Origin: an uncultured Prevotella sp. | GTDB lineage: Bacteria; Bacteroidota; Bacteroidia; Bacteroidales; Bacteroidaceae | Direction of reading: 5' to 3' | NCBI GenBank assembly: GCA_945830055.1 | Contig: CALZXH010000007.1 | Coordinates: 1 to 53,728, forward strand | Length of the DNA: 53,728 nt | Shown: positions 1 to 8,348 of the stretch, in pieces | Layout: the number at the start of each line of letters is the position of its first letter | How positions within the stretch are numbered: position 1 is the first letter of the stretch | Position numbers and translations under genes: made by a program | The notes under the pieces: generated by a model | Database searches by the model: none | Told to the model about the DNA's origin: nothing | What the model saw: only the letters and a program-made list of their open reading frames with translations

Positions 1-280
1 AAAGAACTCATTTTATTTACTGCCAGAGCCGCTTAGGATTGGCGAATTTTTAACGGACTATTGTTCAAACAGTTAGAGATACTAAATCTGTTTAGCAGTA
101 CTTTGCCTAAGCATACTGCAGTACTTTAGTAAGAGTACCAGAGTACTCACGCTGGAGTACTGCCGCAAGGATAGGGTATTGAGGAATAACTACGACAGGC
201 ATCTCTGACAAGGTCATGGTCCCAAAGACAATGGCAAATCACTAATCTGATGCAAAATTGGCAGAAATGCTTTTGATAAT
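1..280. other. Gene-free leader region at window start
   Basis: No open frame with coding character is visible on either strand in the first 280 bases; stops are frequent and no family motif appears. The stretch contains the AGTACT-rich repeat cluster listed separately and then runs into the promoter of the MORN-repeat gene. It may hold the 3' untranslated end of a gene left of the window, but no clear hairpin with a T-run was found. Confidence 0.6.
95..163. repeat. Cluster of AGTACT palindromes with direct and inverted copies
   Basis: Four exact AGTACT palindromes lie at 97-102, 120-125, 142-147 and 156-161, with a near copy (AGTACC) at 134-139. The first two are part of a 10-bp direct repeat, GCAGTACTTT, at 95-104 and 118-127 (23-bp period). 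The last is followed by GC, so AGTACTGC at 156-163 is the exact inverse of GCAGTACT. The spacings 120-134 and 142-156 are both 14 bp. The cluster lies about 120 bp upstream of the MORN gene promoter. Function unknown; operator array and decayed simple repeat are both possible. Confidence 0.55.
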
Positions 281-311
281 TTTGCAGGCTGTGGTTTTTT
301 TGCTAATTTTG
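281..311 (+). promoter_or_regulatory. Bacteroidota-type promoter of the MORN gene
   Basis: TTTG at 281-284, a 19-bp spacer and TAATTTTG at 304-311 match the Bacteroidota consensus TTTG-N19-21-TAnnTTTG exactly. Further TAnnTTTG-like boxes occur at 277-284 and 346-353. Transcription would start near 318, which rules out translation from the upstream ATG at 258 and supports the TTG at 351. Confidence 0.65.
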
Positions 312-350
312 GCGAGAGTAATCATTGTTTTGCAAAAAAAGAGAATAGTT

Positions 351-1463
351 TTGAAATATATTGGCATTTTATTTACATTCCTTTGCTGTTCCTTGTTTCC
401 TGCGGGTGCCCAGAAGATAGTGTTGGGCACATGCGTGACAAAGGATAAAGGAGAGTATAAAGGAGAGATGGCTGCCGGAAAGCCACACGGAAAAGGAAAG
501 ACCACATACAAGAACGGCGACCTGTATGAGGGAGAGTATGTGAAGGGTAACCGTCAGGGATATGGTATATACATATTCAGTGACGGCGAGAAATACGAAG
601 GCCAGTGGTTTCAGGGACAGCAGCATGGCAAGGGTATCTTTTACTTTGCCAATAATAATAAGTATGACGGGCTTTGGTTCCGCGACTATCAGCATGGTCA
701 TGGAGTGATGTACTACTATAACGGCGACAAGTACGACGGCGAGTGGAAGCAGGACAAACGCAACGGCAAGGGCACCTATACCTTTGCCGGCGGCGCTTTC
801 TATAAAGGCGAGTGGCAGGACGACAAGAAACACGGAAAAGGAGTGTTTGACTGGGGCGACGGTTCCAAATACGACGGACAGTGGGCGCAGAACCTGCGAA
901 GCGGCACAGGCACCTTCTTTTATGCTGACGGCGACGTATATACCGGTCAGTGGAAGAATGACATCCAGAACGGCAAGGGTGTATATAAGTTCAAGAACGG
1001 TGATGTATATGAGGGCGCCTATGCACAGGGAGAACGTACCGGAAACGGTATCTTCCGCTTCGCCAACGGAGCTCGCTATACAGGTCAGTTCCTGAAAGGC
1101 GACAAACACGGCAACGGTACTTTTGTCTGGAAGAATGGCGATACCTATACAGGACAGTGGCTTGCCGACAAAATGGATGGCAGCGGAAAACTGGTGCTGA
1201 AGAACGGCGATGTATATGAGGGTACCTGGAAAAACGGCCAACTGAACGGACAGTGCATCATACACTATGCTGACGGCGCGAAATTCAAGGGTACGTACGT
1301 GAACGACAAACGTAACGGAGCCGCTATCGAAGAAGACAAAAACGGTCTGCGGTTTGAAGGTTCATACCTGGACAACCAGCGTGACGGAAATTATATCGAA
1401 AAAGACCGCAATGGCAGTATCATTGCCCAAGGGACTTACCGAAGAGGACGAAAAATCAAATAA
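351..1463 (+). CDS. Secreted MORN-repeat protein
   Basis: The protein is built almost entirely of MORN repeats: 14 consecutive copies with an exact 23-residue period (pattern YxGxW....xxGxG......G) and a short partial copy at the C-terminus. MORN repeats form elongated beta-hairpin rods that bind proteins or lipids; no enzymatic domain is present. I chose the TTG at 351 as start. It yields a 370-residue protein opening with MKYIGILFTFLCCSLFP, a good signal peptide ending near AGAQ, and it has AAAGAGA upstream. An ATG at 258 in the same frame would add 31 hydrophobic residues but lies upstream of the promoter at 281-311. The product is probably periplasmic or surface-exposed. A YhcH-family gene follows 26 bp downstream, so the two may share a transcript. 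The actual partner is not known. Family assignment is certain, start less so. Confidence 0.85.
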   Translation: MKYIGILFTFLCCSLFPAGAQKIVLGTCVTKDKGEYKGEMAAGKPHGKGKTTYKNGDLYEGEYVKGNRQGYGIYIFSDGEKYEGQWFQGQQHGKGIFYFANNNKYDGLWFRDYQHGHGVMYYYNGDKYDGEWKQDKRNGKGTYTFAGGAFYKGEWQDDKKHGKGVFDWGDGSKYDGQWAQNLRSGTGTFFYADGDVYTGQWKNDIQNGKGVYKFKNGDVYEGAYAQGERTGNGIFRFANGARYTGQFLKGDKHGNGTFVWKNGDTYTGQWLADKMDGSGKLVLKNGDVYEGTWKNGQLNGQCIIHYADGAKFKGTYVNDKRNGAAIEEDKNGLRFEGSYLDNQRDGNYIEKDRNGSIIAQGTYRRGRKIK

Positions 1464-1489
1464 TTTATTAACTTCTAAAATGTAATATT

Positions 1490-1939
1490 ATGGTAATTGA
1501 CACATTAAACAATCTGGAAAAGTATATCAGTCTGAATCCCCTGTTCAAGGAGGTGAGTGAGTTTATCCAAAAGAACGATCTCAACACATTGGAACCCGGC
1601 AAGCATACGATAAACGGCAGTGACCTGTTTGTGAACATCACCACCGCCACTTCGCGTACTCCCGATGAAGCAGTAATGGAAACCCATGTCAAGATGGTGG
1701 ACATACAGATTCCTCTGGATGTGGAAGAGACCTACGGCTACACTCCGTTGTGCCGCCTGCCCGATGTGGCATATAATGAAGAGAAGGACATCACCAAATA
1801 TCCCGGTGTAGCAGCCGACAGTTATGTGACCTGCCAGCCCGGAATGTTTGCCATCTTCTTCCCGCAAGACGGTCATGCTCCCTGCATTTCCTCGGCTCCT
1901 GCCATCAAGAAGGCTATCTTCAAGATAAAGCATGTATAG
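1490..1939 (+). CDS. YhcH/YjgK/YiaL family protein (DUF386)
   Basis: A 149-residue single-domain protein with the cupin-like fold of E. coli YhcH (NanQ), YiaL and YjgK (TabA). The family's metal ligands are recognisable: E64 and H66 in METHVKMVD, D71, and H129 in FFPQDGHAP. In E. coli YhcH acts as a sialic acid anomerase and TabA affects biofilm formation, so a role in sugar anomer interconversion is possible, but the substrate cannot be read from the sequence and no sialic acid genes are nearby. It lies 26 bp after the MORN gene and 70 bp before glgB on the same strand. Length is normal for the family. No signal peptide; cytoplasmic. Confidence 0.85.
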   Translation: MVIDTLNNLEKYISLNPLFKEVSEFIQKNDLNTLEPGKHTINGSDLFVNITTATSRTPDEAVMETHVKMVDIQIPLDVEETYGYTPLCRLPDVAYNEEKDITKYPGVAADSYVTCQPGMFAIFFPQDGHAPCISSAPAIKKAIFKIKHV

Positions 1940-2009
1940 TTTTTTCTTGAGACAAACCTTGTTTATCCAAAGTAGATAATCTATAAGAACCCGCTTTAAA
2001 ACTGAAGTT

Positions 2010-4034
2010 ATGAAAGCTCCCAAAATAAAGCATATAGGCTTGGTCAAGAACGACCCTTGGCTGGAACCTTTCGAGGATGCCATAAAGGGCAGACATGAAC
2101 ATGCCGTGTGGAAAATCAACCAGCTCACACGCAACGGCAAGAAGTCATTAACCGAATTTGCCAGCGGACATCTGTACTATGGCTTGCACAAGATGGCGCG
2201 CGGATGGGTGTTCAGAGAGTGGGCGCCTAATGCCACCGAAATCTATCTGATAGGTGACTTCAACGACTGGCAGGAGAACGAAAAATATAAACTGAAGCGC
2301 ATTGAAGGCACCGGCAACTGGGAGATAAAGTTGAGTGAGAAGGCAGTGAAACACTTGGACCTTTACAAGATGAAGGTGAAGTGGAATGGGGGAGAGGGAG
2401 AGCGTATCCCCGCATGGTGCCGTAGAGTGGTGCAAGACGATGAAACCAAAATCTTCTCTGCACAGGTATGGAACCCCAAGACTCCCTATGAGTTCAAGAA
2501 GAACAAGTTCAAGGCCAGTAAGTCGCCGCTGCTGATATACGAGTGCCATGTAGGTATGGGACAGGATGCCGAAAGGGTAGGAACCTACAAGGAGTTCAAG
2601 GATGTGGTGCTGCCCCGTGTGGTGGCAGACGGTTATAACTGCATTCAGGTAATGGCCATACAGGAGCATCCCTATTATGGCTCGTTCGGCTACCATGTCA
2701 GTTCTTTCTTCGCTCCGTCCAGCCGTTTCGGTACTCCCGATGAACTCAAGGAGCTGATAGATGCGGCACACCAGAGCGGTATTGCCGTCATCATGGATAT
2801 AGTGCACTCGCATGCAGTCAAGAACGAGATTGAAGGTCTGGGCAACCTGGCAGGAGATGTCAACCAGTTCTTCTATCCCGGCGACAGGCACGAACATCCC
2901 GCATGGGACAGCTTGTGCTTCGACTACGGAAAAGATGAGGTGATCCACTTCCTGCTGTCCAATTGCCGTTACTGGATGGAGGAATACCATTTCGACGGAT
3001 TCCGCTTCGACGGTGTTACCTCGATGCTCTACTACAGTCACGGTCTGGGTGAGGCGTTCTGCAACTATAATGATTACTTCAACGGCCATCAGGACGACAA
3101 TGCCATCTGCTACCTTACACTTGCCAACAAACTCATCCATGAGGTGAATCCCGATGCCATCACCATCGCCGAAGAGGTGAGCGGTATGCCGGGACTGGCT
3201 GCCAAGTTCGAGGACGGAGGATACGGCTTTGACTACAGGATGGCGATGAACATACCCGACTACTGGATAAAGACCATCAAGGAGAAGAGAGACGAGGACT
3301 GGAAACCCAGTTCCATCTTCTGGGAGGTGAAGAACAGGCGTCCCGATGAAAAGACCATCTCTTATTGCGAGAGCCACGACCAGGCATTGGTGGGCGACAA
3401 GACCATTATCTTCCGTCTCATTGATGCTGATATGTACTGGCATTTCAAGAAGGGTGACGAGAACGGCGTGGTGACACGAGGCATTGCACTGCACAAGATG
3501 ATACGCCTGGTTACTGCCGCAGCCATCAACGGCGGTTACCTCAATTTCATGGGCAATGAGTTCGGTCATCCCGAATGGATTGATTTCCCGCGCGAGGGCA
3601 ACGGCTGGAGCTACAAGTATGCACGCAGACAGTGGAACCTGGTGGACAACCAGGAGTTGGACTATCACTATCTGGGCGACTTTGACAAGGCGATGATCAA
3701 GACCCTGAAGTCAGAAAAGAACTTTGTCAAATCACCCGTAGAAGAGCGTTGGCACCATGACGGTGACCAGGTACTTGCCTTCAGCAGGGGCGACTTGCTC
3801 TTCGTGTTCAATTTCAATCCTTCACAGTCGTTCACCGACTATGGCTTCCTGGTGCCCAGCGGCTCTTATGACGTGATACTCAACACCGATGCCACCGCCT
3901 TTGGCGGAAACGGTTTTGCAGATGATTCCATCACGCACTTCACCAACTTTGACCCCTTGTATGTGCAAGACCAGAAAGAGTGGCTCAAGCTCTATCTGCC
4001 CGCACGTACAGCAATGGTACTGAAGAAGAATTGA
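2010..4034 (+). CDS. glgB: 1,4-alpha-glucan branching enzyme (GH13)
   Basis: Creates alpha-1,6 branches in glycogen by moving a cut alpha-1,4 chain. At 674 residues it is of the shorter, eukaryote-like GH13 subfamily 8 type rather than the E. coli type. A CBM48 domain lies at about residues 60-155 (REWAPNATEIYLIGDFNDW). The catalytic barrel shows all conserved blocks: MDIVHSHA (263-268 region), GFRFDGVTSMLY with nucleophile D334, ITIAEEVSG with acid E388, and ESHD with D457. The C-terminal beta-sandwich ends near AMVLKKN. The gene follows the YhcH-family gene by 70 bp without a recognisable promoter, and is followed 3 bp later by a membrane protein gene, which suggests one transcript. Cytoplasmic. 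Complete and apparently active. Confidence 0.95.
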   Translation: MKAPKIKHIGLVKNDPWLEPFEDAIKGRHEHAVWKINQLTRNGKKSLTEFASGHLYYGLHKMARGWVFREWAPNATEIYLIGDFNDWQENEKYKLKRIEGTGNWEIKLSEKAVKHLDLYKMKVKWNGGEGERIPAWCRRVVQDDETKIFSAQVWNPKTPYEFKKNKFKASKSPLLIYECHVGMGQDAERVGTYKEFKDVVLPRVVADGYNCIQVMAIQEHPYYGSFGYHVSSFFAPSSRFGTPDELKELIDAAHQSGIAVIMDIVHSHAVKNEIEGLGNLAGDVNQFFYPGDRHEHPAWDSLCFDYGKDEVIHFLLSNCRYWMEEYHFDGFRFDGVTSMLYYSHGLGEAFCNYNDYFNGHQDDNAICYLTLANKLIHEVNPDAITIAEEVSGMPGLAAKFEDGGYGFDYRMAMNIPDYWIKTIKEKRDEDWKPSSIFWEVKNRRPDEKTISYCESHDQALVGDKTIIFRLIDADMYWHFKKGDENGVVTRGIALHKMIRLVTAAAINGGYLNFMGNEFGHPEWIDFPREGNGWSYKYARRQWNLVDNQELDYHYLGDFDKAMIKTLKSEKNFVKSPVEERWHHDGDQVLAFSRGDLLFVFNFNPSQSFTDYGFLVPSGSYDVILNTDATAFGGNGFADDSITHFTNFDPLYVQDQKEWLKLYLPARTAMVLKKN

Positions 4035-4037
4035 CAC

Positions 4038-5192
4038 ATGCGTAATAATACAAGCAATAATCATGGCACCACCATCGTTACTGTGGTGTGTGCCATGATT
4101 TTTTATTCACTCACATTCATATACCTCTATTTCTTTCAAGACGGTTCCCTGACCGCAGCACAGCATTGTCTGAGTGGCGGGGTAACGCACTATGACTCTT
4201 TGATTGGAGCCATCGTTATCACCTCGGTACTTCTTATAATGCAGCATTGGATTTGCAGAATCTGCATGTTGCCGCCCGTATGGAATGCCGTCGCTTATGT
4301 ACCTTCGTTCCTGCTACTGTTCATTCTGACGGGGTATCATCCTAACGAAGGTTCCGGTTGGTATAGCTATTGTCTGTATTCCACACCCCTGATCTTCGTG
4401 CTGTGGTGTGTCCTTGTGGGCATCCTGAAGAAATCGGCTATCATCAGTCATACTCCATCTGCCTCGTTGTTCGGTTCGCTGTGCTCAGTGGAGGCATTGG
4501 GTAATTACTGGATTCTGATACTGTGTTTCTTCATGCTGTTCCTGGCATCAGACAGCAGTATTGCATACCACTATAGGGTGGAGGTGGAAAAACAACTGGA
4601 ATCCGGTCATTGGGAAAATGCAACGGAGATAGGGAAGAAATCGCAGCATACCGATGCCCATCTTACCATGCTAAGGGCTTATGCCTTGTCAAAAGAAAAC
4701 CAGTTGGGCGAACGACTGTTTTCCTATCCCGTCAACTGCAAAGGAGCAGATCTGCTGCCCGTACAACATTCCACCCACTGCTTGTTTTATTCCACTGAAA
4801 ACATATTCCGCCATTTAGGTGCCTTTCCTGCAGAAACGATGGACTTCTACGCTTATCTCGAAGCACTGATAAAAAGTGGGAAGGCTAAACCGGCTGCATA
4901 CCATTACCTGTTGTGTGCCCATCTTGTGGACCGTAATCTCAGTGCGTTTGCACAAACTTTGAAATCCTGCGGCATGAATGAATCATCGCTTCCCCGTCAT
5001 TATCAGGAGGCACTTGTCTTGTACAATCACCTTACCTCCGGTTCTGTTTTCCCATACCGTAACAGTACGGTAGAGACCGACTATCAAGACTTTATGCAAT
5101 TGATGCGCTCAACCCCTGCAGGCAATCATCGACGGCTGGTTCTATACAAACAATTCAAAGACAGTTACTGGAGATACTATTACAAGCAATGA
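4038..5192 (+). CDS. Polytopic membrane protein, probably DUF6057 family
   Basis: 384 residues. The N-terminal half has about five hydrophobic segments (near residues 13-33, 56-76, 84-102, 112-130 and 155-172). The rest, from about residue 175, is soluble and mostly helical, with a repeat-like texture reminiscent of TPR helices. The pattern and the LPRHYQEALVLY segment resemble the Bacteroidales DUF6057 family; members I recall are longer, so this assignment is tentative. The gene begins 3 bp after glgB and its stop overlaps the helicase start in an ATGA, so it is translationally coupled to its neighbours. The neighbours do not reveal its job. Inner membrane protein of unknown function. Confidence 0.6.
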   Translation: MRNNTSNNHGTTIVTVVCAMIFYSLTFIYLYFFQDGSLTAAQHCLSGGVTHYDSLIGAIVITSVLLIMQHWICRICMLPPVWNAVAYVPSFLLLFILTGYHPNEGSGWYSYCLYSTPLIFVLWCVLVGILKKSAIISHTPSASLFGSLCSVEALGNYWILILCFFMLFLASDSSIAYHYRVEVEKQLESGHWENATEIGKKSQHTDAHLTMLRAYALSKENQLGERLFSYPVNCKGADLLPVQHSTHCLFYSTENIFRHLGAFPAETMDFYAYLEALIKSGKAKPAAYHYLLCAHLVDRNLSAFAQTLKSCGMNESSLPRHYQEALVLYNHLTSGSVFPYRNSTVETDYQDFMQLMRSTPAGNHRRLVLYKQFKDSYWRYYYKQ

Positions 5193-7450
5193 CAGAGATT
5201 TTAGAGTCGTTATCAGAGGTGCAGCGCAAAGCTGTGGAGTACAACCAGGGACCCCAGCTGGTGATAGCGGGTGCCGGTTCGGGAAAGACGAGGGTGCTTA
5301 CCCATAAGATTGCCTATCTGCTGACTCAGGATGTCCAGCCGTGGAATATCCTTGCCCTTACCTTTACCAACAAGGCGGCAACCGAGATGAAGGAGCGCAT
5401 CGCCCGCCTGGTGGGTAAAGAGCAGGTACATTATCTCAATATGGGCACCTTCCATTCCATCTTTTCCCATATACTGAGAGCCGAAGCCGCTCTGCTTGGC
5501 TATACCTCCCGGTTTACCATCTACGACCAGAACGATTCACGAGCACTTGTGAAGCGTATTATCAAGGAGATGGGATTGGACGACAAGAAATACAAGGCGT
5601 CAAATGTGGCCGACCGCATCAGTATGGCGAAGAACCACCTTATGGATGCCCGTACCTACGAGCAGAACCCCAGTGTGCGTAAGGTAGATGCGGCGCATCA
5701 TCAGGACGAGATAGCCAATATCTACAAGCAATACAGCCAGCGCTGTCTTCTCTCCAACGCCATGGACTTTGACGACCTGCTTTTGCTTACCTATCGGCTG
5801 TTTGCCACCCATGAAGAAACAAGACAGAAATACGCTACGCGTTTCACTCATATCCTTGTAGATGAGTATCAGGACACCAACAGAGTGCAACAGGCCATCC
5901 TGCTACAACTCACCAAAGACCGTCAGAATATCTGTGCCGTGGGTGATGATGCCCAGAGCATCTACAGTTTCCGGGGAGCCAATATTGACAATATCCTCAA
6001 CTTCACGAACACCTATCCCGAGGCAAAAATATTCAAACTGGAGCGTAACTACCGTTCCACCCAGTCCATCGTCTCGGCAGCAGACCGGCTGATCAGTCAT
6101 AACTCTTTCCAGATTCCGAAGACCACGTACAGTGAGAACGAAGTGGGTTCTCCCATTGTCTATAAGCAGGCTTACAGCGACAAGGAAGAGGCTGCCATCG
6201 TTTGCAAGGATATCATGAAGCAATGTAGCAGCGGCTGTTTCAAGGTAGATGATATTGCCATCCTGTACAGAACGAATGCGCAAAGCCGCAGCATTGAGGA
6301 GGCTTTGAGGAAAGAGAATATTCCGTATCGCATCTGTGGAGGTTTGAGCTTTTACCAGAGAAAGGAAATCAAGGATGTTGTGGCATACCTCCGCCTTGTC
6401 GCCAATCCCCGGGACGAGGAGTCATTGAGAAGGGTCATCAACTATCCCACACGAGGCATAGGTAGCACCACGGTAGAAAAACTCTCTGCCGCTTCCCTTT
6501 CAGCAGGAATAAGTATCTGGGATTGTTTGGAGACCCCTGGTACTTACCTGTCGGCTATCTCCGGAAAAACACTGGACAAGGTACTTGCGTTCAAGGCCAT
6601 GATTGACGGTTTTGTTTCTGAGGCAAGTGATACCGATGTGTTTGAGCTCACGAAAAACGTGCTGAAGCAAAGTGGAATGGGCGCGGAAATATATGCAGGC
6701 AACGATGCGGAAGACTTGGCACGTCAGGAAATCATCGAAGAGTTTCTGACAAGTACCCAGGAGTTTGTGGTCAACAAGCGCGAAGAGGGCAACGAGCATG
6801 AGGCTACCTTAGGCTTCTTTCTGCAGGAAATATCCTTGCTTACTGACGTGGAAGAAATGTCTGCCAAGGATGATGAGCACTTGATAAAGCTGATGACTAT
6901 CCACGGTGCCAAGGGACTGGAATTCCCGTTGGTGTATATAGTAGGCTTAGAGGAAAACATCTTTCCTTCGCTACAGTCTTCTGATTCACCCAGAGCATTG
7001 GAAGAAGAGCGCCGCCTGTTCTATGTAGCTATCACCCGTGCAGAGAAAAGATGTGTGATAACCAGTGCGCAAAACAGATTCAGATACGGACAGTTGGAAT
7101 TCAATGCTCCTTCGCGATTTATCAAGGAGCTGGATCTTTCCTCCCAGGTATGCACCGGCAGCAGGCCTGCTCCAAGTCAACGTCCCCGCTTGTCGGGTAT
7201 GTTTTCTGGCAATGTCAAACCCATTTCCTCCAGAACTTATGCTCCTTCCAAAGTCTCCACAGCAGCTACTGTGTCTCCCATGGGCGGAGGAATTGCCGTT
7301 GGTAGCCGGGTAGAGCATCCGCGCTTTGGTATGGGACAGGTGACAAGCGTGGAAGGAAGTGGTGAAAACACGAAAGCTCATGTGGTGTTTGACAACTGTG
7401 GAGAAAAAGTATTATTGCTCAAATTTGCCAAGTTAAAGGTGTTAAGCTGA
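5189..7450 (+). CDS. pcrA: UvrD/PcrA-type superfamily 1A DNA helicase
   Basis: A 3'-5' ATP-dependent DNA helicase for repair and removal of stalled replication or transcription complexes. All SF1A motifs are present in order: GAGSGKTR (residues 28-35), FTNKAATEMKER, ILVDEYQDT near 225, VGDDAQSIYSFRGA, LERNYRST, LMTIHGAKGLEF and FYVAITRAEKR near 615. After an alanine/serine/proline-rich linker, the last 50 residues form a Tudor-like fold (GSRVEHPRFGMGQV...) of the kind that binds RNA polymerase in PcrA. At 753 residues the length is typical. It overlaps the preceding membrane protein gene by 4 bp. PcrA and UvrD cannot be separated with certainty; the Tudor tail favours PcrA-like. Confidence 0.93.
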   Translation: MTEILESLSEVQRKAVEYNQGPQLVIAGAGSGKTRVLTHKIAYLLTQDVQPWNILALTFTNKAATEMKERIARLVGKEQVHYLNMGTFHSIFSHILRAEAALLGYTSRFTIYDQNDSRALVKRIIKEMGLDDKKYKASNVADRISMAKNHLMDARTYEQNPSVRKVDAAHHQDEIANIYKQYSQRCLLSNAMDFDDLLLLTYRLFATHEETRQKYATRFTHILVDEYQDTNRVQQAILLQLTKDRQNICAVGDDAQSIYSFRGANIDNILNFTNTYPEAKIFKLERNYRSTQSIVSAADRLISHNSFQIPKTTYSENEVGSPIVYKQAYSDKEEAAIVCKDIMKQCSSGCFKVDDIAILYRTNAQSRSIEEALRKENIPYRICGGLSFYQRKEIKDVVAYLRLVANPRDEESLRRVINYPTRGIGSTTVEKLSAASLSAGISIWDCLETPGTYLSAISGKTLDKVLAFKAMIDGFVSEASDTDVFELTKNVLKQSGMGAEIYAGNDAEDLARQEIIEEFLTSTQEFVVNKREEGNEHEATLGFFLQEISLLTDVEEMSAKDDEHLIKLMTIHGAKGLEFPLVYIVGLEENIFPSLQSSDSPRALEEERRLFYVAITRAEKRCVITSAQNRFRYGQLEFNAPSRFIKELDLSSQVCTGSRPAPSQRPRLSGMFSGNVKPISSRTYAPSKVSTAATVSPMGGGIAVGSRVEHPRFGMGQVTSVEGSGENTKAHVVFDNCGEKVLLLKFAKLKVLS

Positions 7451-7499
7451 AAAAACAGGGAGTTTGCTACGTATATAGGTAAGAAAAGTGCTATTATAT

Positions 7500-7530
7500 T
7501 TTGTAATTACAAAAAAAAGCAATACCTTTG
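7500..7530 (+). promoter_or_regulatory. Promoter of tRNA-Asp
   Basis: TTTG at 7500-7503, exactly 19 bp spacer, TACCTTTG at 7523-7530: a perfect match to the Bacteroidota sigma-ABfr consensus. The mature tRNA starts 24 bp downstream. Confidence 0.8.
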
Positions 7531-7553
7531 CACTCGCTTTAAGAAAGGCAACA

Positions 7554-7627
7554 GGTGCGTTAGTTCAGTTGGTTAGAATGCCTGCCTGTCACGCAGGAGG
7601 TCACGGGTTCGAGTCCCGTACGCACCG
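7554..7627 (+). tRNA. tRNA-Asp (anticodon GTC)
   Basis: A 74-nt cloverleaf. The acceptor stem GGTGCGT pairs with ACGCACC, and the discriminator is G7627. The D-arm holds AGTTCAGTTGGTTAGA. The anticodon stem CCTGC/GCAGG encloses the loop CTGTCAC with anticodon GTC. The T-arm is CGGGTTCGAGTCCCG. CCA is not encoded (GCA follows), so it must be added after transcription. It stands alone between its own promoter and a strong terminator. Confidence 0.97.
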
Positions 7628-7642
7628 CAAGAAAACAAAAAG

Positions 7643-7673
7643 AGTTCTGAGTGTTATCTCAGAACTTTTTTTT
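7643..7673 (+). terminator. Intrinsic terminator of tRNA-Asp
   Basis: A perfect 9-bp stem AGTTCTGAG/CTCAGAACT with the loop TGTTAT, followed by eight or more T residues. It also lies 20 bp from the convergent rsmG stop. Confidence 0.9.
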
Positions 7674-7693
7674 GTAGGTTATTGTACCGCCGG

Positions 7694-8317
7694 TCAGCCT
7701 ATAGGCAGATAGATGACATATTTCTTCTCAAACCATTCATATTTGAAGAAGTCTGCTATTTCTACCTTTGTGACAGCTCCGTTTACGCAGTTCAACTCAT
7801 CGTCCAGATCGCCTCCTTTCAGGCAGATAATACCGTTTTTCAGTGTGTTTCTCTGCTTACGTGAAACGTTTTTCCTGGTCAGGTTCACTAGGTCTTTCAA
7901 GGGCATCACAGCCCTGCTCACCACGAAGTCGTAGAGTCCCTTTTCTTCTTCCCCTCTAATATGCTGGGCCGTGCAGTTCTTCAGTCCGATGGCATTGGCA
8001 ACTTCTGTCACTACCTTGATCTTTTTTGCGGTGCCGTCAATCATCTTGAACTGGCACTGAGGGAACAGGATGGCAAGCGGAATGCCGGGAAATCCCCCTC
8101 CTGTTCCAAGGTCAAGTATCTTTGAACCGTCGGCAAACCAGAGCATTTTTGCTATGGCAAGAGAATGCAGCACATGATGCTCATACACATTGTCTATATC
8201 TTTTCTGGAAATCACATTGATCTTCTCATTCCATTCATGATATAGGTCATACAGCATTTCAAACTGTTTTGTCTGTGTTTCTGATAAATTGGGGAAATTG
8301 TCTGATATATGTATCAT
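7694..8317 (-). CDS. rsmG: 16S rRNA (guanine-527 N7)-methyltransferase RsmG
   Basis: Methylates N7 of G527 in 16S rRNA using S-adenosylmethionine. The 207-residue length fits the family. The SAM-binding glycine loop ILDLGTGGGFPGIPLAI (residues about 67-83) is nearly invariant for RsmG, and VVSRAVMPL and a following KGG motif also match. It is last in a likely NfeD-flotillin-rsmG transcript, 31 bp after the flotillin gene; no separate promoter is visible. It converges on tRNA-Asp. Cytoplasmic. Confidence 0.93.
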   Translation of the reverse strand: MIHISDNFPNLSETQTKQFEMLYDLYHEWNEKINVISRKDIDNVYEHHVLHSLAIAKMLWFADGSKILDLGTGGGFPGIPLAILFPQCQFKMIDGTAKKIKVVTEVANAIGLKNCTAQHIRGEEEKGLYDFVVSRAVMPLKDLVNLTRKNVSRKQRNTLKNGIICLKGGDLDDELNCVNGAVTKVEIADFFKYEWFEKKYVIYLPIG

Positions 8318-8348
8318 TCTGAACTTATTCCAAAATCAAGAGGGTGTG

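Noticed and set aside
369..1265. 298-codon open frame antisense to the MORN gene
   Set aside because: The repetitive MORN codons create a long mirror frame; the sense protein has an exact 23-residue repeat and signal peptide.
2148..3668. 506-codon open frame antisense to glgB
   Set aside because: The + strand codes for an intact branching enzyme with all catalytic residues; the antisense frame is a by-product of codon use.
7554..7627. tRNA-Asp as an integration site of a mobile element
   Set aside because: No integrase and no repeat of the tRNA 3' end seen nearby; rsmG and other core genes follow directly.
7488..7712. Short open frame across tRNA-Asp
   Set aside because: It covers the promoter, tRNA and terminator and has no coding signature.
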